In this document: in pieces, positions 54,161 to 63,402 of the stretch
How the letters are laid out: every line of letters starts with the position of its first letter
Numbering within the stretch: position 1 is the first letter of the stretch
NCBI RefSeq assembly: GCF_003324565.1
Contig: NZ_QOLA01000005.1
Span: 310,001-374,000 of the forward strand
Length of the DNA: 64,000 nucleotides
Reading direction: 5' to 3'
Origin: Streptomyces sp. SDr-06
GTDB lineage: Bacteria > Actinomycetota > Actinomycetes > Streptomycetales > Streptomycetaceae
The notes under the pieces: model-generated
Told to the model about the DNA's origin: nothing
The model's database searches: none
The model's input: only the letters and a program-made list of their open reading frames with translations
Translations under genes and position numbers: made by a program

Positions 54161-54691
54161 TTACTCGGCACCGCCCTGCTCGGCGAGCTTGACGCGAAGC
54201 GCTTCCGCGGTGCGGACGAACTTCGACGGCAGCGCCTGGAGGAGCGAGGCAGTCTGGGACTGCTTGCCCTTGAACGCGCCGGCCAGCTTGCTGAGCAGAA
54301 CCTCGCGGGACTCGAGGTCCGCAAGCTTCTTGATCTCATCGGCGGACAGCGCCTTGCCATCAAGGACACCGCCCTTGATGATCAGGTTCGGGTTCTCCTT
54401 GGCGAAGTCACGAAGACCCTTCGCCGACTCCACCGGGTCACCGGTGATGAAGGCAACCGCCGTCGGACCGTTGAACTGGTCGTCGAGCGAGGTGATCCCG
54501 GCCTCGTTGGCCGCAATCTTGGTCAGCGTGTTCTTCACCACGGCGTACTGGGCGTTCTCACCGAGCGAACGACGCAGCATCTTGAGCTGCGCCACGGTGA
54601 GACCCCGGTACTCGGTCAGCACGGCGGCGTTCGAGCTGCGGAACTGGTCCGCGAGCTCGGCTACCGCGGCAGCCTTGTCGGGCCTTGCCAT
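54161..54691 (-). CDS. rplJ: 50S ribosomal protein L10
   Basis: A 176-residue L10. It starts [17 protein letters not shown] and contains the rRNA-binding [19 protein letters not shown]; the C-terminal helix that anchors L7/L12 follows. GGAGGCC lies just upstream of the start. L10 in complex with L7/L12 represses its own mRNA through a leader in many bacteria. Confidence 0.98.
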   Translation of the reverse strand: MARPDKAAAVAELADQFRSSNAAVLTEYRGLTVAQLKMLRRSLGENAQYAVVKNTLTKIAANEAGITSLDDQFNGPTAVAFITGDPVESAKGLRDFAKENPNLIIKGGVLDGKALSADEIKKLADLESREVLLSKLAGAFKGKQSQTASLLQALPSKFVRTAEALRVKLAEQGGAE

Positions 54692-55031
54692 AGAGCGTCG
54701 GCCTCCTTCCGGGTGATGAGGACCGCTCAGAAGGGGCTGAACAATACGAAACGCCCCGGCGCAGGCGCACGGGGCGTAGCTCAACCAGCTGCACTCAGAA
54801 GAGGAACATCCGGGAACTTTCCACGGTCACCTGCGCGGGTCGTCCGCATTCAGCGGATCCTTCGGCCACCGCCCCCTCGGATGAGGGTACGGCAACGACC
54901 AGCGGTCTTTGGCTTCTGGGGAAGCGTACGTCACGGCGCCCGGGTCGAGCAAATCCGCTCATACGGCGTGCGGGTACGGGAGCCGGGGCCGGGCGCCGCG
55001 AGGGCCTCCGGCCCCTGCGGCAGGCGGCCCG
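54692..55031 (-). promoter_or_regulatory. rplJ leader region
   Basis: A 340-base region without a gene, upstream of rplJ. It contains an inverted repeat CGCCCCG ... CGGGGCG (54752-54776) in the transcribed leader, flanked by TACG/CGTA. It is where an L10-binding leader would be expected. I cannot confirm that structure by eye. Confidence 0.45.
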
Positions 55032-55976
55032 TCAGGCGTTCTCGCCCGTGCCCGCGGCCGCACCCGCGCCCTTCATCATGTCGGCCATGTCGAACGTCTC
55101 GGCCGCCGACGGGGCCTTCACCGCCACCTTGGCGCCGTAGTCCGAGTAGTGCGCGTTCATGGCGATCTTGCCCTGCGGCGTGGTGATGCCGAGGTTCATC
55201 TGCACCGGGTAGCCGTCCTTGTTGACCCAGAGCTCGGTGTCGTAGCCCTTGATGCCGGACTGCTTCGCGGTGTCGAGGAGCTTCTGGCGGTCCTGGGCGG
55301 ACATGCCGTCGAGCGCCTTGTTGCTCGCGGCCATCTCCTCCACCGTCAGGGTGCCCTTGTAGTGCTCCGCCGGGGCCCCGTCGATCTGCTCGGTGCCGAG
55401 GTGCTTGACGTTCGGCGAGTCCGTCAGGATGGCGAGCTGCTGGGCGGGGTCCTGCTTCTCGGCGCCGCCGGTCAGCGACTGCGAGGCGCCCCCGCCCGCG
55501 CCGGCGGCCGAGGCCAGGGCGCCGAGGTCCATCTTCATCCAGTGCTTGCCGTCCATGTGCTGGGACACCGCGGCGCCCATGTCCATGTACATGACGTTGT
55601 CCAGCTGGACCATGCGGATCTTGTCCGGCGCGTTCTTGCCGGCCTGGGCGAAGGCCGAGCCGCTCATGGTCATGTCCATCGCCACCGGGTCCCACGACTG
55701 GACGCCGCTCATCTCCATGTCACCGCCGGCTCCCGAGCCCGCGCCGGCCGGCATCGACATCTTCAGGGTGACCCTCGCCGACTTGGCCGCGGAGGTCTTC
55801 TTGTAGGCCGCCTGGAGCCACGTGCGGGTGTCCTGGGGGCTCGACTGCTGGGTGGCCTTCCTCGGCGCTTCGGCGGCCTCCTTGGAGCCCCCACCGCTCT
55901 GGCATCCGGCGGTCGCCGCCACCAGGACCGCTATCGCCGCGATGGATGTCCCGGCACGCTCGACGGACCTGCTCAT
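55032..55976 (-). CDS. LppX/LprG-like lipoprotein
   Basis: A 314-residue exported lipoprotein. The signal peptide ends in a lipobox ATAGC (Cys about 25). The mature part resembles actinobacterial LppX/LprAFG-type beta folds, with methionine-rich segments (MDMTMSGSAF, VMYMDMGAAV) and a VNKDGYPVQMNLGI motif. Such proteins carry lipids or sense them at the membrane. Start at 55976 places the charged N-terminus MSRSVER before the hydrophobic core; a longer frame to 56042 is less likely. It lies between rplA and rplJ, as in other streptomycetes. Confidence 0.85.
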   Translation of the reverse strand: MSRSVERAGTSIAAIAVLVAATAGCQSGGGSKEAAEAPRKATQQSSPQDTRTWLQAAYKKTSAAKSARVTLKMSMPAGAGSGAGGDMEMSGVQSWDPVAMDMTMSGSAFAQAGKNAPDKIRMVQLDNVMYMDMGAAVSQHMDGKHWMKMDLGALASAAGAGGGASQSLTGGAEKQDPAQQLAILTDSPNVKHLGTEQIDGAPAEHYKGTLTVEEMAASNKALDGMSAQDRQKLLDTAKQSGIKGYDTELWVNKDGYPVQMNLGITTPQGKIAMNAHYSDYGAKVAVKAPSAAETFDMADMMKGAGAAAGTGENA

Positions 55977-56053
55977 CTTGTCCCCACCCCATTGATCGAA
56001 CTGCGAAGTCTTCCCCACCGTAACGCGCTCCACTGACAGCACACAGGCAAAAA

Positions 56054-56091
56054 ACCGGCCCCCGCGCCTCTGACGAGGTGCGGGGGCCGGT
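56054..56091 (-). terminator. intrinsic terminator after rplA
   Basis: A 17-bp stem with one mismatch, ACCGGCCCCCGCGCCTC / GAGGTGCGGGGGCCGGT, loop TGAC. On the minus strand it is followed by a run of six T (A-run at 56049-56054), a textbook rho-independent terminator. Confidence 0.92.
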
Positions 56092-56140
56092 CTCAGTACA
56101 GCTCAGTGCGCGAACCCGCGACCGCTGCCGATCCGGAGGA

Positions 56141-56863
56141 TCAGACGGCGGCCGGGTCCTCCTCGACGAGGAGGTTGCGGGTGCGGTTCGAGTCGAGCGC
56201 GATACCGGGGCCCATCGTGGTGGTGATGGTCGCCTTCTTGATGTACCGGCCCTTGGCGGCGGACGGCTTCAGACGGAGGATCTCCTCCAGAGCCGCACCG
56301 TAGTTCTCCACCAGCTTGGCGTCGTCGAAGGACACCTTGCCGATGATGAAGTGCAGGTTCGAGTGCTTGTCGACGCGGAACTCGATCTTGCCGCCCTTGA
56401 TCTCCTCGACCGCCTTGGCGACGTCGGGGGTGACCGTGCCGGTCTTCGGGTTCGGCATCAGGCCACGGGGACCGAGCACGCGGCCGAGGCGGCCGACCTT
56501 GCCCATGAGGTCCGGGGTGGCGACGACGGCGTCGAAGTCCAGACGGCCCTTCGAAACCTCGTCGATGAGCTCGTCGGAGCCGACGATGTCGGCGCCCGCG
56601 GCAAGCGCGGCCTCGGCACGGTCGCCGGTCGCGAAGACCAGGACCCGGGCGGTCTTACCGGTGCCGTGCGGGAGGTTCACGGTGCCACGGACCATCTGGT
56701 CGGCCTTGCGCGGGTCGACACCCAGGCGGAAGGCGACCTCGACGGTGCCGTCGAACTTGGTCGTGGAGGTCTCCTTGGCGAGACGGACCGCCTCGAGCGG
56801 CGCGTACAGCTTGTCCGCGTCGATCTTGGCGTCCGCAGCGCGGAGAGTCTTGCTGCGCTTCAC
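56141..56863 (-). CDS. rplA: 50S ribosomal protein L1
   Basis: A 240-residue L1 with a GTG start ([14 protein letters not shown] follows) and AGGAG upstream. The motif [22 protein letters not shown] is diagnostic. L1 forms the mobile E-site stalk and can repress its own operon. It follows rplK by about 115 bases. Confidence 0.97.
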   Translation of the reverse strand: MKRSKTLRAADAKIDADKLYAPLEAVRLAKETSTTKFDGTVEVAFRLGVDPRKADQMVRGTVNLPHGTGKTARVLVFATGDRAEAALAAGADIVGSDELIDEVSKGRLDFDAVVATPDLMGKVGRLGRVLGPRGLMPNPKTGTVTPDVAKAVEEIKGGKIEFRVDKHSNLHFIIGKVSFDDAKLVENYGAALEEILRLKPSAAKGRYIKKATITTTMGPGIALDSNRTRNLLVEEDPAAV

Positions 56864-56977
56864 TTCTGCTCCTGTGTGAAGTAGCACCATGCGGCTGACG
56901 CCGCGTGGCAGGCATGGAGTCGTGGTGTGGGCCAGCGCATGGCCCTACCACTGGGGGTCAAACGGGGTGAGCTGAGA

Positions 56978-57412
56978 TCAGCCCTCGACCGTGATGCCCA
57001 TGGAACGGGCGGTGCCGGCGATGATCTTCGACGCGGCGTCCAGGTCGTTGGCGTTCAGGTCGGCGAGCTTCGTCGTGGCGATCTCGCGGACCTGGGCCTC
57101 GGTGATCTTCGCGACCTTGGTCTTGTGCGGCTCGCCGGAGCCCTTCTCGACACCAGCGGCCTTGAGGATCATCTTCGCGGCCGGCGGAGTCTTGGTGATG
57201 AAGGTGAAGGAACGGTCTTCGTAGACCGTGATCTCCACCGGGATCACCCAGCCACGCTGCGACTCGGTCGCCGCGTTGTAGGCCTTGCAGAACTCCATGA
57301 TGTTGACGCCGTGCTGGCCGAGCGCGGGGCCGACCGGCGGGGCCGGGTTCGCCGCACCGGCGTTGATCTGGAGCTTGATAAGCCCCGTGACCTTCTTCTT
57401 CTTGGGAGGCAT
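56978..57412 (-). CDS. rplK: 50S ribosomal protein L11
   Basis: A 144-residue L11. [16 protein letters not shown] is followed by the Pro-rich loop [20 protein letters not shown], the thiostrepton-binding region, unchanged as far as I can see. L11 is also needed for RelA activation. A strong terminator separates it from nusG. Confidence 0.98.
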
Positions 57413-57512
57413 TGCTCTCTCCGGGTCCTAGTGAGAGTGAACCGCCTGCATCCGATCAACCGGATGGAGGCATACCGCACAACGATAACGGGTATAGCTG
57501 CGCGGCTAAAAA

Positions 57513-57557
57513 CCGAGCAGGTCAGAGGGGCTGCGAGAGCCTCTCTGACCTGCTCGG
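57513..57557 (-). terminator. intrinsic terminator after nusG
   Basis: A 15-bp perfect outer stem, CCGAGCAGGTCAGAG / CTCTGACCTGCTCGG, plus an inner GGCT-GCGAG-AGCC helix. On the minus strand it is followed by TTTTT (A-run at 57508-57512). It ends the secE-nusG transcript before rplK. Confidence 0.93.
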
Positions 57558-57594
57558 AAGTGCTGGTTCCAGAAAGCGTCGGCGGCCGGGGCCG

Positions 57595-58506
57595 CTAGTT
57601 CTTCTGGATCTGGTCGAAGCTGAGCTCGACCGGGGTCTCGCGGCCGAAGATCTCGACGAGGCCCTTGACCTTCTTCGAGTCGGCGTTGATCTCGTTGATG
57701 GTCGCCTGCAGCGTCGCGAACGGGCCGTCGGTGACGGTGACCGAGTCGCCCACCTCGAAGTCCAGGACCTGGACCTCGACCTTGCGCTGCGGAGCCGGCT
57801 TGCCCTCGGCCTCGGCGGCCTCGCGGGCGGCCTTCTCCTCGGCCTCCGGGGCGAGCATCTTGACGATCTCGTCCAGCGTCAGCGGGTACGGGTCGTAGGC
57901 GTTGCCCACGAAGCCGGTGACACCGGGGGTGTTGCGGACGACGCCCCAGGACTCGTTCGTCAGATCCATGCGGACGAGAACGTAACCGGGCAGCTTGTTC
58001 TGCCGGACGTTCTTGCGCTCGCCGTTCTTGATCTGGACGATCTCCTCTTCGGGGACCTCGGCCTGGTAGATGAACTCCTCGACGTTCAGCGAGACGGCAC
58101 GCTGCTCGAGGTTGGCCTTCACACGCTTCTCGTAACCGGCGTACGTGTGGATGACGTACCACTCGCCGGGCAGGAAGCGGAGCTCCTGGCGCAGGGCCTC
58201 GACCGGGTCGACGGGGGCGGCGGGCTCCGCCGGCTCCTCTTCCTCGGTGGACTCGGCGGACGCGTCGTCCTCGGTGGACGCGTCGTCCTCGGTGGACGCG
58301 GTGAGCTCTTCGGACTCGTCCTCGTCGGAGGACTCGGCCTCGGCGGCGTCTTCGGACTCGACGTGCAGGGCAGCCTCTTCGGCCGCTTCGCCCGCAGCGG
58401 CGTCGGCAGCCTCGGCCTCGTCCTCGTCGGCCGCCTCGATGATCTCGAGCTCGTCCTCGACGGACTCGACCGACTCGATGGCGTCGTTCAGGTTCGGGTC
58501 AGACAC
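57595..58506 (-). CDS. nusG: transcription elongation/termination factor NusG
   Basis: A 303-residue NusG with a GTG start. The first 110 residues or so are an acidic Glu/Asp/Ser/Ala-rich extension that includes a tandem repeat. The NGN domain begins at about 115 ([19 protein letters not shown]). The C-terminal KOW domain reads [19 protein letters not shown]. NusG links RNA polymerase to Rho and to S10 on the ribosome. It follows secE by 74 bases. Confidence 0.98.
   Translation of the reverse strand: MSDPNLNDAIESVESVEDELEIIEAADEDEAEAADAAAGEAAEEAALHVESEDAAEAESSDEDESEELTASTEDDASTEDDASAESTEEEEPAEPAAPVDPVEALRQELRFLPGEWYVIHTYAGYEKRVKANLEQRAVSLNVEEFIYQAEVPEEEIVQIKNGERKNVRQNKLPGYVLVRMDLTNESWGVVRNTPGVTGFVGNAYDPYPLTLDEIVKMLAPEAEEKAAREAAEAEGKPAPQRKVEVQVLDFEVGDSVTVTDGPFATLQATINEINADSKKVKGLVEIFGRETPVELSFDQIQKN
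58259..58303 (-). repeat. 18-bp tandem repeat in the nusG acidic region
   Basis: The unit GACGCGTCGTCCTCGGTG occurs twice in a row (58259-58276, 58277-58294) followed by a partial copy. It encodes the repeated peptide ASTEDD. It is in frame, so length changes do not break the gene. Confidence 0.9.
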
Positions 58507-58580
58507 GGTGGCTGCTTCTTCCTGGCTACAGAGGGGTGGAACATGCGAAAGGGGCGCCGATGAGGGGCGCCCTTCGCTGA

Positions 58581-58877
58581 TCAGCCGAAGACGTACTTGA
58601 CTACCTGCGAGAAGCCGGAGTCAATCAACGTCACGATGCCAATCATGATGACAACGAACACGATCACGACGGAGGTGTACGTCGTCAGCTGGCTGCGTGT
58701 CGGCCAGACAACTTTACGGAGTTCGGCGACGACCTGCCGGTAGAAGAGCGCGAGACGGCCCAGAGGGCCCTTCTTTCCGCGCTTACCGCCCTTGCGGGCC
58801 TTCTTCTTCGAATCCTTGGACTCCGCTGCCTCGTCCTGGGCATCAGGCATGTCGATGGAGCCCACGGCGTCCGTCAC
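58581..58877 (-). CDS. secE: preprotein translocase subunit SecE
   Basis: A 98-residue membrane protein. A charged N-terminus with a Lys-rich stretch ([14 protein letters not shown]) is followed by [20 protein letters not shown] and one transmembrane helix ([16 protein letters not shown]). It clamps SecY. I use the GTG at 58877; an ATG at 58901 adds eight residues and is a possible alternative. It lies 74 bases upstream of nusG. Confidence 0.95.
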   Translation of the reverse strand: MTDAVGSIDMPDAQDEAAESKDSKKKARKGGKRGKKGPLGRLALFYRQVVAELRKVVWPTRSQLTTYTSVVIVFVVIMIGIVTLIDSGFSQVVKYVFG

Positions 58878-58984
58878 GCTTCTCACCTGATTCCGGGTCA
58901 TGGCCGTGCCGCGCCCGGTGGAGCCGCACGGCGGTGCATTGAAGTACGTACATGCGCACACATCCTGGCGAAGGTGTGTGTAGC

Positions 58985-59056
58985 AGGGCCGGAGGGACTT
59001 GAACCCCCAACCGCTGGTTTTGGAGACCAGTGCTCTACCAATTGAGCTACGACCCT
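58985..59056 (-). tRNA. tRNA-Trp (CCA anticodon)
   Basis: A 72-base cloverleaf: AGGGTCG...GGCCCT acceptor ends, D-arm AGCTCAATTGGTAGAGC, anticodon loop CTCCAAA with anticodon CCA, and T-arm GGGGGTTCAAGTCCCTC. The 3' CCA end is not encoded. tRNA-Trp before secE-nusG is a familiar arrangement. Confidence 0.95.
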
Positions 59057-59282
59057 TTGTGGTTCCCCCAACCTACCGCATCGAACGATGTGGTCGGTGA
59101 GGGCCAACAGCCAGTGAGTGTACGTGGTCAGCGGCCCGGCGTCGAACACGATGCTCCTGAACAACTCCCGACCGCCCCGGCACCGCTTCCCCGCGTTCCT
59201 TGCCAGAGCCTGCTCAAACGCCTGTCCACATGCTGACCGGTCCGTGAAACGCGGGTGCTCCCCTCGGCGGAGGTCTGGGACC

Positions 59283-60530
59283 ATGGCCGGCATGAGCGCT
59301 GCAACTCCCCCGCCTTCCTCCTCCACCGAGCGCCGGGTCTCCGCGCGCATCGGCGCCATCTCCGAGTCCGCGACCCTCGCCGTCGACGCCAAGGCCAAGG
59401 CCCTCAAGGCCGCCGGGCGTCCGGTCATCGGCTTCGGCGCGGGCGAGCCCGACTTCCCGACGCCCGACTACATCGTCGAGGCCGCGGTCGAGGCCTGCCG
59501 CAACCCGAAGTACCACCGCTACACGCCGGCGGGGGGCCTGCCCGAGCTGAAGGCCGCGATCGCCGCGAAGACGCTGCGCGACTCCGGATACGAGGTCGAC
59601 GCCTCCCAGGTCCTGGTGACCAACGGCGGCAAGCAGGCGATCTACGAGGCCTTCGCCGCGATCCTCGACCCGGGCGACGAGGTCATCGTCCCGGCCCCGT
59701 ACTGGACCACCTACCCGGAGTCGATCCGGCTCGCGGGCGGCGTGCCGGTGGAGGTCGTGGCCGATGAGACGACCGGGTACCGGGTGTCGGTGGAGCAGCT
59801 GGAGGCGGCGCGCACGGAGCGTACGAAGGTCGTCCTGTTCGTCTCCCCGTCCAACCCGACCGGCGCCGTCTACAGCGAGGCCGACGCCGAGGCGATCGGG
59901 CGCTGGGCCGTCGAGCACGGCCTGTGGGTCATGACCGACGAGATCTACGAGCACCTGGTGTACGGCAGCGCCGCGTTCACCTCGCTGCCCGCGATCGTGC
60001 CCGAGCTGCGCGACAAGTGCATCGTGGTCAACGGTGTCGCCAAGACCTTCGCGATGACCGGCTGGCGGGTCGGGTGGATCATCGGCCCGAAGGACGTCGT
60101 GAAGGCCGCGACCAACCTCCAGTCGCACGCGACGTCCAACGTGAGCAACGTGGCTCAGGTCGCCGCCCTCGCTGCCGTCTCGGGCAACCTGGACGCGGTC
60201 GCGAAGATGCGCGAGGCCTTCGACCGGCGGCGCCAGACCATGGTGCGCATGCTGAGCGAGATCGACGGCGTGGTCTGCCCCACCCCCGAGGGCGCGTTCT
60301 ACGCCTACCCCTCGGTCAAGGGCCTGCTGGGCAAGGAGATCCGCGGCAAGCGCCCGCGGACCTCCGCCGAGCTCGCCGACCTGATCCTGGACGAGACCGA
60401 GGTCGCGGTCGTCCCGGGCGAGGCCTTCGGCACGCCGGGCTACCTGCGCCTCTCCTACGCGCTGGGCGACGAGGACCTCGTCGAGGGCGTCTCGCGCATC
60501 CAGAAGCTGCTGGCCGAGGCGCGGGACTAG
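59283..60530 (+). CDS. aspC: pyridoxal phosphate-dependent aminotransferase (aspartate type)
   Basis: A 415-residue class I aminotransferase. PLP-site features are visible: [42 protein letters not shown], and the lysine in [16 protein letters not shown]. It probably transfers amino groups between aspartate and 2-oxoglutarate, though prephenate or others are possible. ATG at 59283 is chosen because GGAGG lies nine bases upstream. It is divergent from tRNA-Trp and followed by a terminator. Confidence 0.93.
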   Translation: MAGMSAATPPPSSSTERRVSARIGAISESATLAVDAKAKALKAAGRPVIGFGAGEPDFPTPDYIVEAAVEACRNPKYHRYTPAGGLPELKAAIAAKTLRDSGYEVDASQVLVTNGGKQAIYEAFAAILDPGDEVIVPAPYWTTYPESIRLAGGVPVEVVADETTGYRVSVEQLEAARTERTKVVLFVSPSNPTGAVYSEADAEAIGRWAVEHGLWVMTDEIYEHLVYGSAAFTSLPAIVPELRDKCIVVNGVAKTFAMTGWRVGWIIGPKDVVKAATNLQSHATSNVSNVAQVAALAAVSGNLDAVAKMREAFDRRRQTMVRMLSEIDGVVCPTPEGAFYAYPSVKGLLGKEIRGKRPRTSAELADLILDETEVAVVPGEAFGTPGYLRLSYALGDEDLVEGVSRIQKLLAEARD

Positions 60531-60553
60531 GCATCGGGCCGGTACGTCTTCAA

Positions 60554-60577
60554 AAGCGGGCCCCTCGGGGCCCGCTT
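60554..60577. terminator. terminator after the aminotransferase gene
   Basis: A perfect 11-bp stem, AAGCGGGCCCC / GGGGCCCGCTT, with a TC loop, 24 bases after the stop codon. It separates the aminotransferase and adenosine deaminase genes. Confidence 0.85.
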
Positions 60578-60648
60578 CTGCGTTCGGGGTCGCTCCCGAT
60601 CGGGGAAAGGGGCTGCCGGATTCCGGTCCGGTGCGGCAAGATCCCTGG

Positions 60649-61671
60649 ATGGAGCACGTTCGCGACGTACGAAACCTGCCGAAGGCCCATCTGCATCTGC
60701 ACTTCACCGGGTCCATGCGGCCCGCGACCCTGCTTGAGCTCGCCGACAAGTACGGCGTACGGCTGCCCGAGGCGCTGACCGGCGCCGAGCCGCCCAAGCT
60801 CCGGGCCACCGACGAGCGCGGCTGGTTCCGCTTCCAGCGGCTCTACGACGCGGCACGGTCCTGTCTGCGCGCCCCCGAGGACATCCAGCGCCTGGTGCGC
60901 GAGGCCGCCGAGGAGGACGTCCGGGACGGCTCCGGCTGGCTGGAGATCCAGGTCGACCCCACCTCGTACGCCCCGCTGCTGGGCGGTCTCATCCCGGCCC
61001 TGGAGATCATCCTGGACGCGGTCGACTCCGCGTCGCGCGAGACCGGGCTCGGCATGCGCGTGGTGGTCGCGGCGAACCGCATGAAGCACCCCCTGGACGC
61101 CCGCACCCTGGCCCGGCTCGCGGTGCGCTACGCCGATCGCGGCGTGGTCGGCTTCGGGCTCTCCAACGACGAACGCCGGGGCATGGCACGGGACTTCGAC
61201 CGCGCCTTCGCGATCGCCCGCGAGGGCGGCCTGCTCGCGGCCCCGCACGGCGGCGAGCTCGCCGGCCCGGCCTCCGTGCGCGACTGCCTCGACGACCTGC
61301 ACGCGCGGCGGGTGGGCCACGGGGTGCGCGCGGCCGAGGACCCCCGGCTCCTGCGCCGCCTGGCCGACAAGGGCGTCACCTGTGAGGTCTGCCCGGCGTC
61401 CAACGTCGCACTCGGCGTCTACGAGAAGCCCGAGGACGTTCCGCTGCGGGTGCTGTACGACGCGGGAGTACCCATGGCGCTGGGCGCCGACGACCCCCTC
61501 CTCTTCGGCTCCCGCCTGGCCGACCAGTACGAGATCGCCCGCCACCACCACGCCTTCGACGACCCCGCCCTCGCCGAACTGGCCCGCCAGTCCATCCGCG
61601 CCTCGGCCGCGCCTCCGGCCACCCAGAAGCAACTCCTCACGGGAGTGGACGCGTGGCTGACCGGTGGCTGA
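60649..61671 (+). CDS. adenosine deaminase family protein
   Basis: A 340-residue TIM-barrel metal enzyme. Zinc ligands and catalytic residues follow the adenosine deaminase pattern: PKAHLHLHFTGSM (about residues 11-23), APHGGEL with the catalytic Glu, RRVGHGVR, and LGADDPLLF with the final Asp pair. It should deaminate adenosine to inosine, or a related purine. ATG at 60649 follows GGCAAGATCCCTGG, a weak ribosome-binding site. It stands alone, with terminators or repeats on both sides. Confidence 0.92.
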   Translation: MEHVRDVRNLPKAHLHLHFTGSMRPATLLELADKYGVRLPEALTGAEPPKLRATDERGWFRFQRLYDAARSCLRAPEDIQRLVREAAEEDVRDGSGWLEIQVDPTSYAPLLGGLIPALEIILDAVDSASRETGLGMRVVVAANRMKHPLDARTLARLAVRYADRGVVGFGLSNDERRGMARDFDRAFAIAREGGLLAAPHGGELAGPASVRDCLDDLHARRVGHGVRAAEDPRLLRRLADKGVTCEVCPASNVALGVYEKPEDVPLRVLYDAGVPMALGADDPLLFGSRLADQYEIARHHHAFDDPALAELARQSIRASAAPPATQKQLLTGVDAWLTGG

Positions 61672-61990
61672 GCCGCCCGGGGGCGGCTCCTGAACGGTGC
61701 CGGTGAACGCTCGCCCCGGCTCCGACCGATGCCGCCAGGCTGATACCGGTGCCCGGCGGGTGCGGCTCCCGACCTATGCCACCCAACCGGTGCCGGTGAG
61801 CGCTCGACCCGGCTCCGACCCGACGCCGCCAAGGGGCGCGGGGAACTGCGCGACGAGCCACGTACGGCCTGCGGACAACGAACCACATGCGGAAGCACCC
61901 CCCAGCCCAGCCCCGCAGGGGGACGCGGGGAACTGCGCGACGAGCCACGTACGGCCCGCGGGCAACGAACCGCGCCCGGAGGCACCGCCC
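61672..61990. repeat. repeat-rich intergenic region
   Basis: Two tandem families occur. Family A: GGTGCCGGTGAACGCTCG-type units at 61696-61737 and 61789-61831, with about 90% identity over 42 bases. Family B: about 50 bases starting GGGGCGCGGGGAACTGCGCGA at 61833-61884 and again at 61920-61969, followed by CGAGCCACGTACGGCC. No gene is evident. Family B contains the dispersed element also at 4287 and 8250. Confidence 0.85.
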
Positions 61991-62587
61991 CTACCCCAAC
62001 CCCCGCAGCAGCGTCCGCGCCGCCCCCCGGGCAAACGCGTCCAGGGGCTGCGGAGGCCCCCCCGCCTCAGTCATGTCGTACGCGAACGCCCGCTGCGCAC
62101 ACGCCCCCAGCAGCAGCGACGCAGCCGCATACGTATCCGCGTCCGCCCCCACCCGCCCCGCCCGCTGCTCCGCACGGAGATACGCGTCGACCCACTTCAG
62201 CGGCATGTGCGGCCCCGACCCGAGCTCGCGCAGAGCCTCGTCATGGCGCCGCTTGAGCTGGGGATCCGCGTACAGCGAGGCCGCGATCGGGAAGCTCTCG
62301 GCGTAGAACAGCGCCGCCTGGCGGGCGATCTCGGTCAGGTTCTCCTCCACCGAGCCACCTCCCGGCTCCGCCGCGAGCCGTTCAAGGAGCGGCCCCAGCT
62401 TCGGCAGCCGCTCCTTCAGGACGGTCACGAACAGGTCCTCCTTGCTCGCGAAGTGCTTGTACAGCGCCGCCTCCGAGCACCCCGCCGCCTTCGCGATCTC
62501 CTTCGTCGTGGCACGGGCGAGGCCGATGGTGCGCATGAGCTCGTGCGCGGCGTCGACGATGCGGACGCGGGCCGGCGGCGACTGCAT
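61991..62587 (-). CDS. TetR-family transcriptional regulator
   Basis: A 198-residue regulator. The N-terminal helix-turn-helix (ARATTKEIAKAAGCSEAALYKHFASKEDLF, about 24-52) is TetR type. The C-terminal domain (about 70-195) is all helical and would bind a small ligand. It is divergent from the NAD(P)-binding protein gene at 62676, with two palindromic sites between them. It likely represses both. Confidence 0.92.
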   Translation of the reverse strand: MQSPPARVRIVDAAHELMRTIGLARATTKEIAKAAGCSEAALYKHFASKEDLFVTVLKERLPKLGPLLERLAAEPGGGSVEENLTEIARQAALFYAESFPIAASLYADPQLKRRHDEALRELGSGPHMPLKWVDAYLRAEQRAGRVGADADTYAAASLLLGACAQRAFAYDMTEAGGPPQPLDAFARGAARTLLRGLG

Positions 62588-62611
62588 GGGGGCTCCAACG
62601 GGGCTTGACTA

Positions 62612-62660
62612 GTGGGTGAGTGCTTACCCACTCTAGGGGTGAGTGAATACTTACCCACCC
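62612..62660. promoter_or_regulatory. two palindromic operators for the TetR protein
   Basis: Site 1 is GTGGGTGAGTGCTTACCCAC (62612-62631), a near-perfect palindrome. Site 2 is GGGTGAGTGAATACTTACCCACC (62637-62659), a related palindrome with a longer centre. Both contain GGTGAGTG and TTACCCAC half-sites. They fill the gap between the two divergent starts. Confidence 0.75.
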
Positions 62661-62675
62661 TAGGAGGGTGACGCG

Positions 62676-63308
62676 ATGAGGCTCGCCGTTTTCGGTGCCA
62701 CCGGGGGCATCGGGCAGGAAATCGTCAAGCAGGCGCTGGCCGACGGCCACGGGGTCACCGCGGTGGTGCGGGACCCGGCCAGGTTCGCCGTCACCGGCCC
62801 GGGCCTGGCCGTCTTCCAGGCCGACCTGACCGACCCCGAGTCGCTGCGCGAGGCCGTCGCGGGGCGGGACGCGGTCCTGTCCGGGCTCGGCGCCCGCAAG
62901 CGCTCGGACGCCGGGATCGCCGCGCGGCTCACCCGTTCCGTGCTGGCCGCGATGGAGGCCGAGGGGACCCGGCGCCTCGTCGTCGTGAGCGCGGCGCCGG
63001 TCGGCCCCGAGGCCCCCGGCGACGGGCTCCTCGACCGGGGCATGCGGTCCCTGATCAGCGCGATCCTGAAGGACGTGTACGTCGATCTGCGCGCCATGGA
63101 GGCCGAGTTGGCGGCCAGCGCGACGGACTGGACGTCCGTGCGTCCGCCCAAACTCACCGACAAGCCGCTCACCGGCGCGTACCGGCGCATCATCGGCGGC
63201 AACCCCAAGGCGGGCCGCACCATCGCCCGCGCGGACGTCGCCCACGCCATGCTGGCCTGCGTGGGCGATCCGGCGACGGTCAAGCAGGGGGTGGGGGTGG
63301 CCTACTGA
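62676..63308 (+). CDS. NAD(P)-binding (NmrA/SDR-like) protein
   Basis: A 210-residue Rossmann-fold protein. It begins MRLAVFGATGGIGQEIVKQA, the GxxGxxG nucleotide-binding motif. It resembles atypical short-chain dehydrogenases of the NAD(P)H-binding family, with VVSAAPVGPEAPGDG and SVRPPKLTDKPLTG. It probably acts as a reductase on an unknown compound. AGGAGGG precedes the ATG. It is controlled by the divergent TetR protein. Confidence 0.85.
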   Translation: MRLAVFGATGGIGQEIVKQALADGHGVTAVVRDPARFAVTGPGLAVFQADLTDPESLREAVAGRDAVLSGLGARKRSDAGIAARLTRSVLAAMEAEGTRRLVVVSAAPVGPEAPGDGLLDRGMRSLISAILKDVYVDLRAMEAELAASATDWTSVRPPKLTDKPLTGAYRRIIGGNPKAGRTIARADVAHAMLACVGDPATVKQGVGVAY

Positions 63309-63402
63309 AGCGGGCCCGGCGCGTGGTCTACGGAGCGGGTACGCGGAGGAGCGACACGGGGCGCTCCTCCGTCGGCGGGCCGACCGTGGTGCGTCGCGGT
63401 GC

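Noticed and set aside
61672..61990. CRISPR array in the repeat-rich gap
   Set aside because: Only two copies of each of two repeat types are present, with unequal spacing and no cas genes.
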